Below are positions 1 through 8,364 of a stretch of DNA of 64,000 nt, piece by piece. The notes beneath the pieces are model-generated. The model saw nothing but the letters and a program-made list of their open reading frames with translations, searched no databases and was not told the origin of the DNA. Location: positions 1-64,000 of the forward strand of contig CAWIXM010000030.1 of assembly GCA_963840055.1 (NCBI GenBank), in the 5' to 3' direction. How positions within the stretch are numbered: the stretch's first letter is position 1; each line of letters begins with the position of its first letter. The translations under genes and the position numbers were made by a program. The DNA comes from Rhodoplanes sp963840055. Its GTDB lineage: Bacteria; Pseudomonadota; Alphaproteobacteria; Rhizobiales; Xanthobacteraceae.

Positions 1-106
1 CGCCGCGCTGGATCGCCAGGCCGTCGGCGGGCGCGGCGGTCGCCGTAGGCGCGATCATCAGGCCGAGTGCGGCGGCGGACAGAACGCCGAGAATAAGTTT
101 GCGCAT
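1..106 (-). CDS. N-terminus of a small exported protein, cut by the window edge
   Basis: Thirty-five residues are visible, beginning MRKLILGVLSAAALGLMIAP. This is a classic Sec signal peptide (Arg-Lys, hydrophobic core, then A-T-A-A as a likely cleavage region). The ATG at 104-106 sits 7 nt after an AGGA Shine-Dalgarno; an in-frame ATG two codons upstream is too close to the same site. The mature part lies outside the window, so no function can be given. Confidence 0.6.
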   Translation of the reverse strand, partial: MRKLILGVLSAAALGLMIAPTATAAPADGLAIQRG

Positions 107-298
107 AATCATTTCCTCTACCAGCCCCCGCGGCGTTAGTAGAAGAACTGCGCGCTGCACTGAAGGCCGGCCGAAACATTAAATTTTCGCCGTGTTCAGC
201 CGTGGTTCAGGATGAGGGTGAGCGGCGCGCGGCATCGCGCGGCGAGGATTGGACACGCTTCCGCTCTTAAGGGCTCACGCACCTATCGCGCAGCGTTG

Positions 299-455
299 CC
301 CTCTCCCCTTGCGGGAGAGGGCGCCCGAAGCCGCGTCAGCGGCGAGGGCGGGTGAGGGGGCCAGCCGCGGTGCTGCGTCGGTGGGACCGCCCCCTCACCC
401 GGCTCGGAATTCGCGGCGCTCATTCCTCGCCACCCTCTCCCGCGAGGGGAGGGGG
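299..455. repeat. CTCACCC-type palindromic intergenic element, copy 1
   Basis: An imperfect inverted repeat of about 157 bp. Each end is a hairpin of the CCCTCTCCCC...GGGAGAGGG type, and the core carries GGGTGAGGGGG facing CCCCCTCACCC. Related copies lie at 3726-3873 and 4003-4108. Similar dispersed elements are common between genes of Bradyrhizobium-like genomes. It fills most of the gap downstream of the TPR gene; no gene is seen in the rest of 107-498. Confidence 0.75.
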
Positions 456-498
456 TGGCAGCCGAACCGACCGTCGATATGCGCGGAACGCCAGTTGA

Positions 499-3195
499 TC
501 ACCGCTTGCGCTCGTCCAGGAGCGCAAGCGCGCGATCGAGATTGCGCTGCGTGCGTTCCCAATAGTACGGCGCATGTTCGCTCGTGACTTCCTTTAGCGC
601 TTGACGATAGGCGACAACCGCCTCCTCGAGCCGCGCCGTGCCGCGCTCGCGTTTGCCTAGCGCCATCAACGTAAGGCCGAGATTGTTCTGGGTCTGAGCC
701 CACTGGAGCGGCACGTGCTCGCGCGTTCTTTCCTTCAGGGCTTCGCCAAAGGCCGCGACCGCCTCCTCGAGCCGCGCCGTGCCGCGCTCGCGTTCGCCTA
801 ACGCCGTCAACGTAAGGCCGAGATTGTTCTGGGTTGTGGCCCAGTCGAGCGGCGCGCCCCCGCGCTTGTATTCTTTCAGGGCGTCGCGACAGGCTGCGAC
901 CGCCTCCTCGAGCCGCGCCGTGCCACTCTCCCGCTTGCCAAGCGTTTGCAAGGCAGAGCAAAGATTGCTCTGGATCTTCGCCCAGCCGAGCGGCGCACGC
1001 TCCCGCGTCCTTTCCTTCAGGGCTTCGCGAAGGGCCGCGATCGCCTCCTCAAGCCGCGCCGTGCCGCTCTCGCGCTCGCCGAACCTCGTTAGCACCATGC
1101 CCAGATTGGTTTGGGTCGCGGCCCATTGCAGCGGCACGCGCTCGCGCGTTCTTTCCTTTAGCGCTTCGCGGAAAGCTGCGACCGCCTCCTCCAGCCGCGC
1201 CGTGCCGGTCTCGCGCTCGCCGAGCCTCCACAACACAAGGCCGAGATTGTTCTGGGTCGCTGCCCATTGCAGCGGCACGCGCTCGCGCGTTCTTTCCTTC
1301 AGCGCTTCGCGACACGCCGCAACCGCCTCCTTCAGCCGCGCCGTGCCACTCTCACGCTCGCCAAACGTTTGCAAGGCAGAACAAAGATTGCTCTGGATTT
1401 TCGCCCAGCCGAGCGGCGCACGCTCCCGCGTGCCTTCCTTCAGGGCTTCGCGAAGGGCCGCGATCGCCTCCTTAAGCCGCACCGCGCCGCTCTCGCGCGC
1501 GCCGAGCAACTGCAACGCATTGCCGAGATTGTTCTGGGTCGCGGCCCATCGCAGCGGCACCCCCTCGCGCGTAAATTCTTTCAGGGCTTCGCGATAGGCC
1601 GTGACCCCCTCTTCGAGCCGCGCCGTGCCGCTTTGGCGCGCGCCGAGCGTTCGCAACACAGCGCCGAGATTGTTTTGCGTCATGGCCCATTGCAGCGGCA
1701 CGCGTTCACGCGTGTATTCTTTCAGGGCTTCGCGATAGGCCGCGACCGCCTCCGCGAGCCGCGCCGTGCCGTTCTCGCGCGCGCCGAGCGTCTGCATCGC
1801 CGTACCGAGATTGTCCTGGGTCTCGGCCCATTGCACCGGCACCCGCTCGCGCGTTCGTTCCTTCAGGGCTTCGCGATAAGCAGCGACCGCTTCATTGAGC
1901 CGCACCGTGCCTTTCTCGCGCTCGCCGAGACTCTGCAACGCTGTGCCGAGATTGCTCTGGATTGCGGCCCATCGCAGCGGCGCCCGCTCGCGCGTGTATT
2001 CCTTCAGCGCGTCGCGATAGGCTTCGACCGCCTCCTCAAGCCGCGCCGTACCTCGCTCGCGCTCGCCGAGACTCGCCAACGCACCGCCGAGATCGTTCTG
2101 GATTATAGCCCTATTGGGCGACGCGCGCTCCCGCGTGAATTCCTCCAGGGCTTCGCGATAGGCCGCAACCGCCTCCTCCAGCCGCGCCGTGCCGCCCTCG
2201 CGCTCGCCGAGCCTCGTCAAAGCATTGCCGAGATTAGTCTGCGTTGCGGCCCAGGCGAGCGGAACGCGCGCGCGGGTGCTCTCCTTCAGCGCCTCGCGAT
2301 AGGCCGCGACCGCCTCATTGAGCTTATCCGTCCTGCTCTCGCGCTTCCCCAGCGTGACGAGCGCGGTGCCGAGATCGTTCAGGGCTGTTCCACGCTCGTC
2401 CGGTCCTTGCGCCAGTGCGACCTCACGGCGGGCAACCGCAATTGCTGCCTGCAACGAAAAATTGACGCCCTTGTCGCGCCCCTCGACATAGAGTTGACCC
2501 TCCCGCTTGCGCAGCGCTTCGAAACGCGCCTGCGGATCGCTTTCGTGTTCAAGCGAGACGATCTTCTCCACCCGCTGCGCCACCGCATCCGCGTCGAAAC
2601 GCAGGACATCGGTCTGCAACGCCACCTCGAGCAGCTTCACGCCCCGCGCCAAGGCGCTCGTCCGCCGTGCCGACTCCTCCTTCTCCCATTGCGCAAATCC
2701 CGCCTCCGCCGCGCGTGTCGCGCCGGCGGCGTCGTCCACCTTCGTGCGCTCGGCGACCCGCCGCAGCGTTTCGTCAATCAGCGCATCGCCAGAGGGCTGC
2801 GCCCCTTGAGCCAATAAGGACAGCGCCACATCGACCACATGCGACACTTCAGCGACCGCCTGGACATCATCAAGCTGCTGCGTCGGCTTGATCCGCTTGG
2901 CCAGCGTCCGGACCGTCGCGATCCCCAGGCCCGCATCCGCGGCCCGCAAGATGACGCCGCGGCTGACCAGAACGTCAATGACGCGGCCAATCTGATCTTC
3001 GCTCAGGCAATGAATGGTCTGGCTCGAAAAAGCCGTCGTTCCGCTGATCGCAATCGAACAATCTGCTGCCTTGATCTCCGCCCTCGCACCCGACATCGCC
3101 AGCGCGCTCCAAGCGACCGACGCCAAGACAAGGCGCGTCCCGCGCCGCAGCCCGGCTACCAAAGGCTGTCTACGATTGGAGGGAAAAGCCCTCAT
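499..3195 (-). CDS. Exported tandem-TPR protein with 13 near-identical 47-residue repeats
   Basis: About 898 residues. The N-terminus (MRAFPSNRRQPLVAGLRRGT, then a hydrophobic stretch ending SGARA) looks like a long signal peptide. I chose the ATG at 3195 because GAGGGG lies just upstream; an earlier in-frame start at 3243 overlaps the preceding gene. An N-terminal domain of about 270 residues with two cysteines (AADCSI, TIHCL) is followed by 13 full repeats of 47 residues (consensus NLGxALxxLGERExGTARLEEAV, AAYREALKE, ending PLxWAxTQN) and a partial fourteenth. These are TPR-like helical pairs expected to form a superhelical protein-binding surface, probably in the periplasm. The gene before it, 10 nt upstream, encodes a small membrane protein, so the two probably work together. 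Partner and process are unknown. Confidence 0.85.
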   Translation of the reverse strand: MRAFPSNRRQPLVAGLRRGTRLVLASVAWSALAMSGARAEIKAADCSIAISGTTAFSSQTIHCLSEDQIGRVIDVLVSRGVILRAADAGLGIATVRTLAKRIKPTQQLDDVQAVAEVSHVVDVALSLLAQGAQPSGDALIDETLRRVAERTKVDDAAGATRAAEAGFAQWEKEESARRTSALARGVKLLEVALQTDVLRFDADAVAQRVEKIVSLEHESDPQARFEALRKREGQLYVEGRDKGVNFSLQAAIAVARREVALAQGPDERGTALNDLGTALVTLGKRESRTDKLNEAVAAYREALKESTRARVPLAWAATQTNLGNALTRLGEREGGTARLEEAVAAYREALEEFTRERASPNRAIIQNDLGGALASLGERERGTARLEEAVEAYRDALKEYTRERAPLRWAAIQSNLGTALQSLGEREKGTVRLNEAVAAYREALKERTRERVPVQWAETQDNLGTAMQTLGARENGTARLAEAVAAYREALKEYTRERVPLQWAMTQNNLGAVLRTLGARQSGTARLEEGVTAYREALKEFTREGVPLRWAATQNNLGNALQLLGARESGAVRLKEAIAALREALKEGTRERAPLGWAKIQSNLCSALQTFGERESGTARLKEAVAACREALKERTRERVPLQWAATQNNLGLVLWRLGERETGTARLEEAVAAFREALKERTRERVPLQWAATQTNLGMVLTRFGERESGTARLEEAIAALREALKERTRERAPLGWAKIQSNLCSALQTLGKRESGTARLEEAVAACRDALKEYKRGGAPLDWATTQNNLGLTLTALGERERGTARLEEAVAAFGEALKERTREHVPLQWAQTQNNLGLTLMALGKRERGTARLEEAVVAYRQALKEVTSEHAPYYWERTQRNLDRALALLDERKR
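502..2376 (-). repeat. 141-bp tandem coding repeats of the TPR gene
   Basis: Thirteen units of exactly 141 bp (47 codons) run without spacing from 2376 down to 544. A 42-bp partial unit follows up to the stop codon. Units 8-10 and 11-13 share features (both 8 and 11 have NLCSALQT preceded by APLGWAKIQS), which points to duplication of a three-unit, 423-bp block. Confidence 0.9.
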
Positions 3196-3205
3196 GCCAC
3201 GCCCC

Positions 3206-3484
3206 TCACTTCTTCTTGTTGGGCTCGGCCACGGCGCTCCCACAATCGCGCGATCCGGTGATCGTCACCGAGGAAAACCAGCTCCAGCCCCGCTGCGCAG
3301 CGCTCCCGCACTCGGCGGTCACGTTCCCTTCTGGGGACGGCGCTGACCCCGATTTCGATGGAGGCGCGAAATAGACAAAGGCAACCCACAGGGCGCTGAT
3401 GACGACGACGATGCCCCCGCCGATCCAACTCAGAATTTTTCGGTTCCTGTCTTTGCTAAGAAAGCTCCAGACTTTCCCGAGCAT
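3206..3484 (-). CDS. Small single-pass membrane protein
   Basis: Ninety-two residues. Basic residues near the N-terminus (KDRNRK) precede one hydrophobic segment, WIGGGIVVVISALWVAFVYF (about residues 20-39). The C-terminal part (about 50 residues) is small and polar with two cysteines (AECGSA, SRDCGSA) and ends in KKK. The charge pattern suggests the tail is periplasmic. The stop lies 10 nt upstream of the TPR-gene start, so the two form an operon. No family recognised. Confidence 0.7.
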   Translation of the reverse strand: MLGKVWSFLSKDRNRKILSWIGGGIVVVISALWVAFVYFAPPSKSGSAPSPEGNVTAECGSAAQRGWSWFSSVTITGSRDCGSAVAEPNKKK

Positions 3485-3609
3485 TTGTAAACCCTGGCTT
3501 AGCGCTTGAACCTGCCGCCAGAGGATATGCCACTTTTAAGAATAGTGCGAGTGCGATACTCGCCATTAGGGTAGTCGGCCGTCGCTTCGGCCAATCCATA
3601 ACCCATTCA

Positions 3610-3627
3610 TTCCCGCGAAAGCGGGAA
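3610..3627. repeat. Short hairpin TTCCCGC-GAAA-GCGGGAA
   Basis: A perfect 7-bp stem with a GAAA loop, upstream of the small membrane gene. The same motif family (CCGCGAAAGCGGG) recurs at about 28006. It is a REP-like dispersed palindrome rather than a terminator, since no T-run follows. Confidence 0.55.
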
Positions 3628-3725
3628 ACCAGATTGCGTCAATGTGGCTGGCTTCAATGTGGCTGGGTCCAGCTGCCGCGTAGCTGCCGCGGGGACAAGC
3701 AGCGTGAAGCGGCAGTTAAACTAAT

Positions 3726-3873
3726 CACCTCTCCCCGGTGGGGAGAGGTCGGATTCCGCGCGCAGCGAGGAATCCGGGTGAGGGGGATACTGCGAGGATC
3801 AACTGCCCCCTCACCCGGCTCGTATCTCGCTTTGCTCGATGCTCGCCGACCTCTCCCCACCGGGGGAGAGGTG
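3726..3873. repeat. CTCACCC-type palindromic element, copy 2
   Basis: About 148 bp. The terminal arms CACCTCTCCCC...GGGGAGAGGT and CCTCTCCCCACCGGGGGAGAG enclose GGGTGAGGGGG and CCCCCTCACCCGGCTCG. Same architecture as 299-455. I see no coding gene in 3485-4309; several open frames here only follow the palindromes. Confidence 0.75.
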
Positions 3874-4002
3874 AAAGGTATCGGCGGGCGAGAGTATATT
3901 TTCCGCCTGCCGCAGACCGAGAGAGATACAGCGAGATGCGGCTGAAGCGCGGCTGCGCCGCTCTGCTCGACAGCAGAGACAATTGCCTCACCGGCAAGAG
4001 CG

Positions 4003-4108
4003 AGTGAGGGGGCGTGCCCTTGTTGCCGCTCGGCGCGACCCCCCCTCACCCGGCGAGGGATTTGCAAAGCTCATCCCTCGCGCCCCGCTCCCTGAAGGGA
4101 GAGGGGAT
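4003..4108. repeat. CTCACCC-type palindromic element, copy 3 (partial)
   Basis: Contains GTGAGGGGGCG, then CCCCCCTCACCCGGCGAG and a right arm CTCCCTGAAGGGAGAGGGG. The left terminal hairpin is missing or strongly diverged, so this copy appears truncated. Confidence 0.6.
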
Positions 4109-4186
4109 AGCAACCCGCGGCGCGCCTAACACGAAAGCGGCACGCTTAGCGCAATAACGCGCGCCAAACGCAACAACGGCGCGCCT

Positions 4187-4310
4187 AGAGCGAATTCCGT
4201 TTCACTTGAATCGGAATTCGCTCTGGGTTTCCTTGCGCAGTCGCATTTTCTGCGGCGAACCGGTTCCCACCCCCGGATCAAGTCCGGGGGCATGCTTCGC
4301 CGGAAAATGC
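4187..4310. repeat. Compound palindromic element, copy a (with nested palindrome)
   Basis: Module 1 (4187-4224) is an inverted repeat AGAGCGAATTCCG...CGGAATTCGCTCT. Module 2 (4243-4310) is GCATTTTCTGCGG...CCGGAAAATGC. In this copy module 2 is interrupted by another perfect palindrome around CCCCCGGATCAAGTCCGGGGG. The last base coincides with the tolB stop codon. Other copies lie at 11441, 51491 (module 1 only), 53737 and 60008. Confidence 0.8.
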
Positions 4311-5644
4311 TAGCTCAACAGCGGCGACCAGGCGGGATCGGACGCAAAGCTCGGCGTGGCGATGTGCTGCTCGTTGCGGCCCGTCGCGTCGATGGTGAAC
4401 AGCGACGGCCCGTTGCCGGGGTCGCGGAAGAACATCAGCACGCGGCCGTTCGGCGCGAATGTCGGCCCCTCGTTGTGGTAGCCCTCGGTGAGCAGACGCT
4501 CGCCGCTGCCATCCGGCCGGATGATGCCGATCCCGAAGCCGTTCGGCGTCAGCTTGGTGAAGGCGATGTAGTCGCCGCGCGGCGACCATACCGGGGTCGA
4601 GTAGGCGCCGTCGCCAAAGCTGATGCGCTGCCCCATCCCGCCACTCGCCGGCATCACGTAAATCTGCTGCCGCCCGCCGCGATCGGACTCAAAACAGATG
4701 CGGCTACCGTCGGGCGAATAGCAAGGCGCGGTGTCGATCGCCGGCGTGTCGGTGAGCCGCGTCGTCGCCTTCGAGCGCAGGTCCATCACGAACAGGTTGG
4801 CGTTGCCGGCCTGCTCCAAGCTCATGATCACGCGCTGGCCGTCGGGCGAGAAGCGCGGCGAAAACGTCATGCCGGGGAAATTGCCGACAATCTCGCGCTG
4901 GCCGGTCTCGACATTGAGGAGATAGACGCGCGGCTCGCCCTGGCCGAACGACATGTAAGTGATCTCCTGCGTCGTCGGTGAAAAGCGCGGGGTAAGCACG
5001 AGCTCCTCGCCGCGGGTCAGATAGCGCACATTGGCGCCGTCCTGGTCCATCACCGCGAGGCGCTTGATGCGGCGCTCCTTCGGCCCGGTCTCGTCGATGA
5101 ACACGATGCGGGTGTCGAAGTAGCCCTTCTCGCCGGTGAGCCGCTCGTAGATCGCGTCGGCGATGATATGGGCGATGCGCCGGAAATTATCCGGCGAGGT
5201 AAAATACTGCTGGCCCGTAAGCTGGGCGCCGCTGATTACGTCCCACAGGCGGAACTCGGCCTTGAGCCGGCCGTCCGGCTGCCGGGTGATGCGGCCGGTG
5301 ACCAGCCCCTGGGCGTTGATCGCGCGCCAGTCGGGAAAGCGCGGCACGGTGTCGATCGTCGTGATTTTTTCGAGGTAGGCGGACGGATCGATCGGCGCGA
5401 ACAGGCCGCTGCGCTTGAGGTCGTCGGTGATGATCTGGGTGATCGCGCGCGCTTGCTCGAAATCGGCGGGACTGCCGGCGACGAAATCGGGCAGGGCGAT
5501 CGGCAATGGCTGCACATTGCCTTGAGTGACGTCGATGCTGAGTACCGCATGCGCCGGCCGCAGGGGCGGCAGGCCAAGCAGCGCCCCCGCTCCCGCCGCT
5601 GCGGTCGCGGCTAGCAGACCGCGACGCGAAAAACGATCGTTCAT
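4310..5644 (-). CDS. tolB: TolB, periplasmic beta-propeller of the Tol-Pal system
   Basis: 444 residues, normal for TolB. The start MNDRFSRRGLLAATAAAGAG is preceded by GGAGGA at a suitable distance. The twin-arginine SRRGLL followed by a hydrophobic stretch and a P-A-H-A end suggests a Tat-type signal peptide. The N-terminal TolB domain (ADFEQARAITQIITDDLKRSG) is followed by WD40-like blades with repeated SPDGxRIxF and SPRGDYIAF motifs. TolB interacts with Pal and TolA during outer-membrane constriction at division. It is the fourth tol gene here, 236 bp downstream of tolA. No pal gene follows it in the window. Confidence 0.95.
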   Translation of the reverse strand: MNDRFSRRGLLAATAAAGAGALLGLPPLRPAHAVLSIDVTQGNVQPLPIALPDFVAGSPADFEQARAITQIITDDLKRSGLFAPIDPSAYLEKITTIDTVPRFPDWRAINAQGLVTGRITRQPDGRLKAEFRLWDVISGAQLTGQQYFTSPDNFRRIAHIIADAIYERLTGEKGYFDTRIVFIDETGPKERRIKRLAVMDQDGANVRYLTRGEELVLTPRFSPTTQEITYMSFGQGEPRVYLLNVETGQREIVGNFPGMTFSPRFSPDGQRVIMSLEQAGNANLFVMDLRSKATTRLTDTPAIDTAPCYSPDGSRICFESDRGGRQQIYVMPASGGMGQRISFGDGAYSTPVWSPRGDYIAFTKLTPNGFGIGIIRPDGSGERLLTEGYHNEGPTFAPNGRVLMFFRDPGNGPSLFTIDATGRNEQHIATPSFASDPAWSPLLS

Positions 5645-5880
5645 GGCGAACGCATCCTCCGAACCTGGTGTTCTAATTCTGGCGTCGAATTCCTTCGCCC
5701 GTGGGAATGCGAGCGAATTATGGTCGCCCGAGGGCGGCAAGCGTCGCATACGATTAGTTAATGATCGGTCGCCGCCGCTGCGGCGGCGAAATCTGTCCTG
5801 TTCGACAAGGACATTATTCTCAGCCGCGACGGGATCGCCCTGAACCGATCGAGTGTCTGTACCGCTCCGGGCTTCGGCGA

Positions 5881-6780
5881 TCAGCCGCGGAACATGTCGC
5901 GAGGATCGAACGTGACCTCGACATCCCGCCACACGGCATATTTGGCGATCGGAAGCGTGTAGGGCTGGCAGCGCTTGATCGCGCGCATCGCGCTTTCGGC
6001 GGCGATCTGGAAGATCGGATGGCTGCCGTGGTTCAGCAAGGTCGGATTGGCCGAGAGCGAGCCGTCCTTACGCAGCTGGAGACGGATCCGGACGATCAGC
6101 TCCTTCGCGTCGACCACGCCCGCGGGCGGATTCCAGCACGCCTGAATTTGCGCGCGCAGCGCGTCGATCTCGCTCTGCGACAGCGTGGCGGCGTTGCCGC
6201 TCGGCAGGCCGAGTGAGGGAGTCGAATTGAGGGTGGCGCCGGCGGCGGCGTGGCGCTGCGGGCGGCGCTTGTCGAGGAGCGCCGCGATCTGGTTCGGATC
6301 GAACGCCTGCTCCTGCTTCTTCTTCTCTTCGCGCTTCTTCTTAGCCTCTTCCTTGCGCTTCTGTTCCTCGCGTTTTTTCGCTTCTTCCTTGCGCTTCGCC
6401 TCTTCTTTCTTCAGCGCTTCGGCGATCGGGTCCGGCTCCGGAGCCTTGGCTTTTTCCGGCTTCGGTTCGGGCGGCTTGACCTCGGGGATGGGAACCGGCG
6501 CGGCCGACGCCGTCCTGATTTCCCGCTTGGGAGCGACCTTCGGGGTCGACTCATCAACGGGATTGGGCTTGTCGATTTTTTCGACCAACGGCGCGGGCTT
6601 CACGACCTTCGGCGCGTTTCGCACACCGGCGGTCAATTGCGAGTATTCGGTGTCCGAGATGATGTCGACGGGCAGCGAATCGCCCGGCGCCGACTCCAGC
6701 GGCTTCACGCCGAAAGAGACGAGCCCCCACAGCAAGACCGCCGCATGGAGGGAGGCTGATATCGCGAGCCCGGTCCGCAT
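5881..6780 (-). CDS. tolA: TolA, inner-membrane to periplasm linker of Tol-Pal
   Basis: 299 residues. One N-terminal transmembrane helix (about residues 3-24, ISASLHAAVLLWGLVSFGV), a Pro/Lys/Glu-rich rod (about 60-165, with KKEEAKRKEEAKKREEQ-type helix) and a C-terminal domain with QACWNPPAGVVDAKELIVRI, as in TolA/TonB domain III. It couples TolQR energy to TolB/Pal. It starts 4 bp after tolR ends, so the two are co-transcribed. Confidence 0.9.
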   Translation of the reverse strand: MRTGLAISASLHAAVLLWGLVSFGVKPLESAPGDSLPVDIISDTEYSQLTAGVRNAPKVVKPAPLVEKIDKPNPVDESTPKVAPKREIRTASAAPVPIPEVKPPEPKPEKAKAPEPDPIAEALKKEEAKRKEEAKKREEQKRKEEAKKKREEKKKQEQAFDPNQIAALLDKRRPQRHAAAGATLNSTPSLGLPSGNAATLSQSEIDALRAQIQACWNPPAGVVDAKELIVRIRLQLRKDGSLSANPTLLNHGSHPIFQIAAESAMRAIKRCQPYTLPIAKYAVWRDVEVTFDPRDMFRG

Positions 6781-6784
6781 CGGC

Positions 6785-7234
6785 CTACGACCCCTGCTCG
6801 ACTTCGGTGACGAGCGCGACGCGCCGGAACCCGGCGGCGGAAATCCGGCCCATCACCCGCATCACCGTTCCGTAGTCGACCCGGCGGTCGCCGCGCACAA
6901 AGATGCGCTCGTCGAGGCCGCCGCGCGCCTCGGTCACCGCCTTGAGCTTGGGAACGAGCTCATCGACGGAGATTTCGCTGTTCTGGAGGAAGACCTTGCC
7001 CTCGGTGTCGACCGAGATGGTGAGCGGCTCTTTGTTCTGCTCGAGCCCTTTGGCCTGGGTCTGCGGCAGGTCGAGCGGCACGCCAACCGTCAAGAGCGGG
7101 GCGGACACCATGAAAATGATAAGCAGGACCAGCATCACGTCGACCATCGGCGTGACGTTGATCTCACTCATGATCGGCTTGCGACGGCGGCGGCGCTTCC
7201 CCGATGCGCCGCCTGCGGCCAGCATCATGGCCAT
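6785..7234 (-). CDS. tolR: TolR, ExbD-family proton-channel subunit
   Basis: 149 residues with a basic N-terminus (KRRRRRKPIMSEINVTPMVD) and one transmembrane helix, VMLVLLIIFMVSAPLL. The Asp in PMVDVMLVL matches the conserved proton-pathway Asp of ExbD/TolR. The periplasmic ExbD fold follows (FVRGDRRVDYGTVMRVM). It works with TolQ. Three Met codons stand near the N-terminus, so the exact start is uncertain. Confidence 0.93.
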   Translation of the reverse strand: MAMMLAAGGASGKRRRRRKPIMSEINVTPMVDVMLVLLIIFMVSAPLLTVGVPLDLPQTQAKGLEQNKEPLTISVDTEGKVFLQNSEISVDELVPKLKAVTEARGGLDERIFVRGDRRVDYGTVMRVMGRISAAGFRRVALVTEVEQGS

Positions 7235-7316
7235 TCAGGCAGTCCCCGTGCTTTATCGCGCGCGTCCCTCTACGCGCGCCCCCTCGTGTATCCCGTGCCC
7301 CTTTATTTTCAGGGGC

Positions 7317-8009
7317 TTATACCTGTTCATCGATCTGTCGCGACAGGATGGCGGAGAACTCGTCGGCGAATCCCTCCAGCCGTGTCGCCTGTTTGTTCAC
7401 CTCTGACGAGAACTTATTGTAGAAAATGGTCGCCGGTATGGCAGCCACGAGACCGATTGCAGTCGCGAGAAGCGCCTCGGCGATGCCGGGTGCAACCACC
7501 GCGAGCGAGGTGTTTTTCGATACGGCGATCGCCTGGAAGCTGTTCATGATGCCCCAGACCGTGCCGAACAGCCCGACAAAGGGGCTGGCCGAGCCCACCG
7601 TCGCCAGCACCAAGAGCCATCTCTCCAGTCGCTCGACCTCGCGCTGGATGGTCACGTCCATGACCTTTTCGAGCCGCATCTGCAGGCTGGCGATGGCCGG
7701 ATGCGAGCCCTCGAAGCTGCGCTTCCACTCGCGCATCGCGGCGACGAACAGCGCCGCCATCGAATCAGTCGGTCGCGCCGCGAGAGCACGATAAAGGTCT
7801 TCGAGGGACTGGCCCGACCAGAACACGTTCTCGAAATGCTTCATCGCCTGGCGGGTGCGGCTGTAGAGGATGAACTTGTCGATCGCGATCGCCCACACGC
7901 CGACCGACGCCGTGAGGAGCCCGATCATCACCAGTTTCACGACCCAATCGGCCTTCCAAAACAGGTGAAGGATCGAGATTTCGGAGGCGACGGCCGGTAG
8001 TTGATCCAT
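7317..8009 (-). CDS. tolQ: TolQ, ExbB-family proton-channel subunit
   Basis: 230 residues. Three transmembrane segments are visible (about 20-42, 130-155 and 170-195). The conserved stretch GSASPFVGLFGTVWGIMNSF and the following helix with LLATAIGLVAAIPATIFYN mark MotA/TolQ/ExbB proteins. First gene of the minus-strand tolQRAB block; the 82-bp gap to tolR contains no gene. The ybgC thioesterase gene that usually precedes tolQ is absent. Confidence 0.95.
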   Translation of the reverse strand: MDQLPAVASEISILHLFWKADWVVKLVMIGLLTASVGVWAIAIDKFILYSRTRQAMKHFENVFWSGQSLEDLYRALAARPTDSMAALFVAAMREWKRSFEGSHPAIASLQMRLEKVMDVTIQREVERLERWLLVLATVGSASPFVGLFGTVWGIMNSFQAIAVSKNTSLAVVAPGIAEALLATAIGLVAAIPATIFYNKFSSEVNKQATRLEGFADEFSAILSRQIDEQV

Positions 8010-8364
8010 GGGTTAACCTACGGCTCTTCGATGCCGGGAACGGGCACTCCGCCCGCCATGCCATTCGATGGACGCGCGCCTGTCACAGACGCCCCGCATG
8101 GCCCCTGCGGCCGCAATCTTGCGCCGGCGCGCTTGCCCTGGCGGCATGCGCAATCGGCTTACGCGCCGCGCAGGTCTCCTTGCGCCCCCGTCCTCGGTTG
8201 AGCCAGCGGTCTCTGGAGGCCCGAATCTGCGCCAAACATGACTAAAAGAGGGCATTTTGCCCCCGCAAAAACCCGCATATGCCCGCGGGACAATGGGGCG
8301 CCCCGCGTCTTGCCGCCGGATTACGCGACAGTTCAGTTAAGGAGGCGTTAAATGCGTGAGCGGG
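8010..8364. other. Intergenic region, no gene seen
   Basis: About 355 bp upstream of tolQ. It should hold the tolQ promoter. I see no convincing coding frame and no ybgC. A short AAGGAGG at about 8340 precedes only an 8-codon frame. Confidence 0.4.

Noticed and set aside
502..2376. CRISPR-like regular repeats
   Set aside because: The 141-bp repeats are contiguous, coding and without unique spacers.
1267..2817. Long plus-strand open frame opposite the TPR gene
   Set aside because: It mirrors the TPR repeats on the other strand, is Arg-rich and lacks a protein-like pattern; the minus frame has a signal peptide and clear TPR units.
3654..4067. Several 90-140-codon frames between the TPR pair and tolB
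   Set aside because: They follow the CTCACCC palindromes on both strands and have no ribosome sites or protein-like composition.
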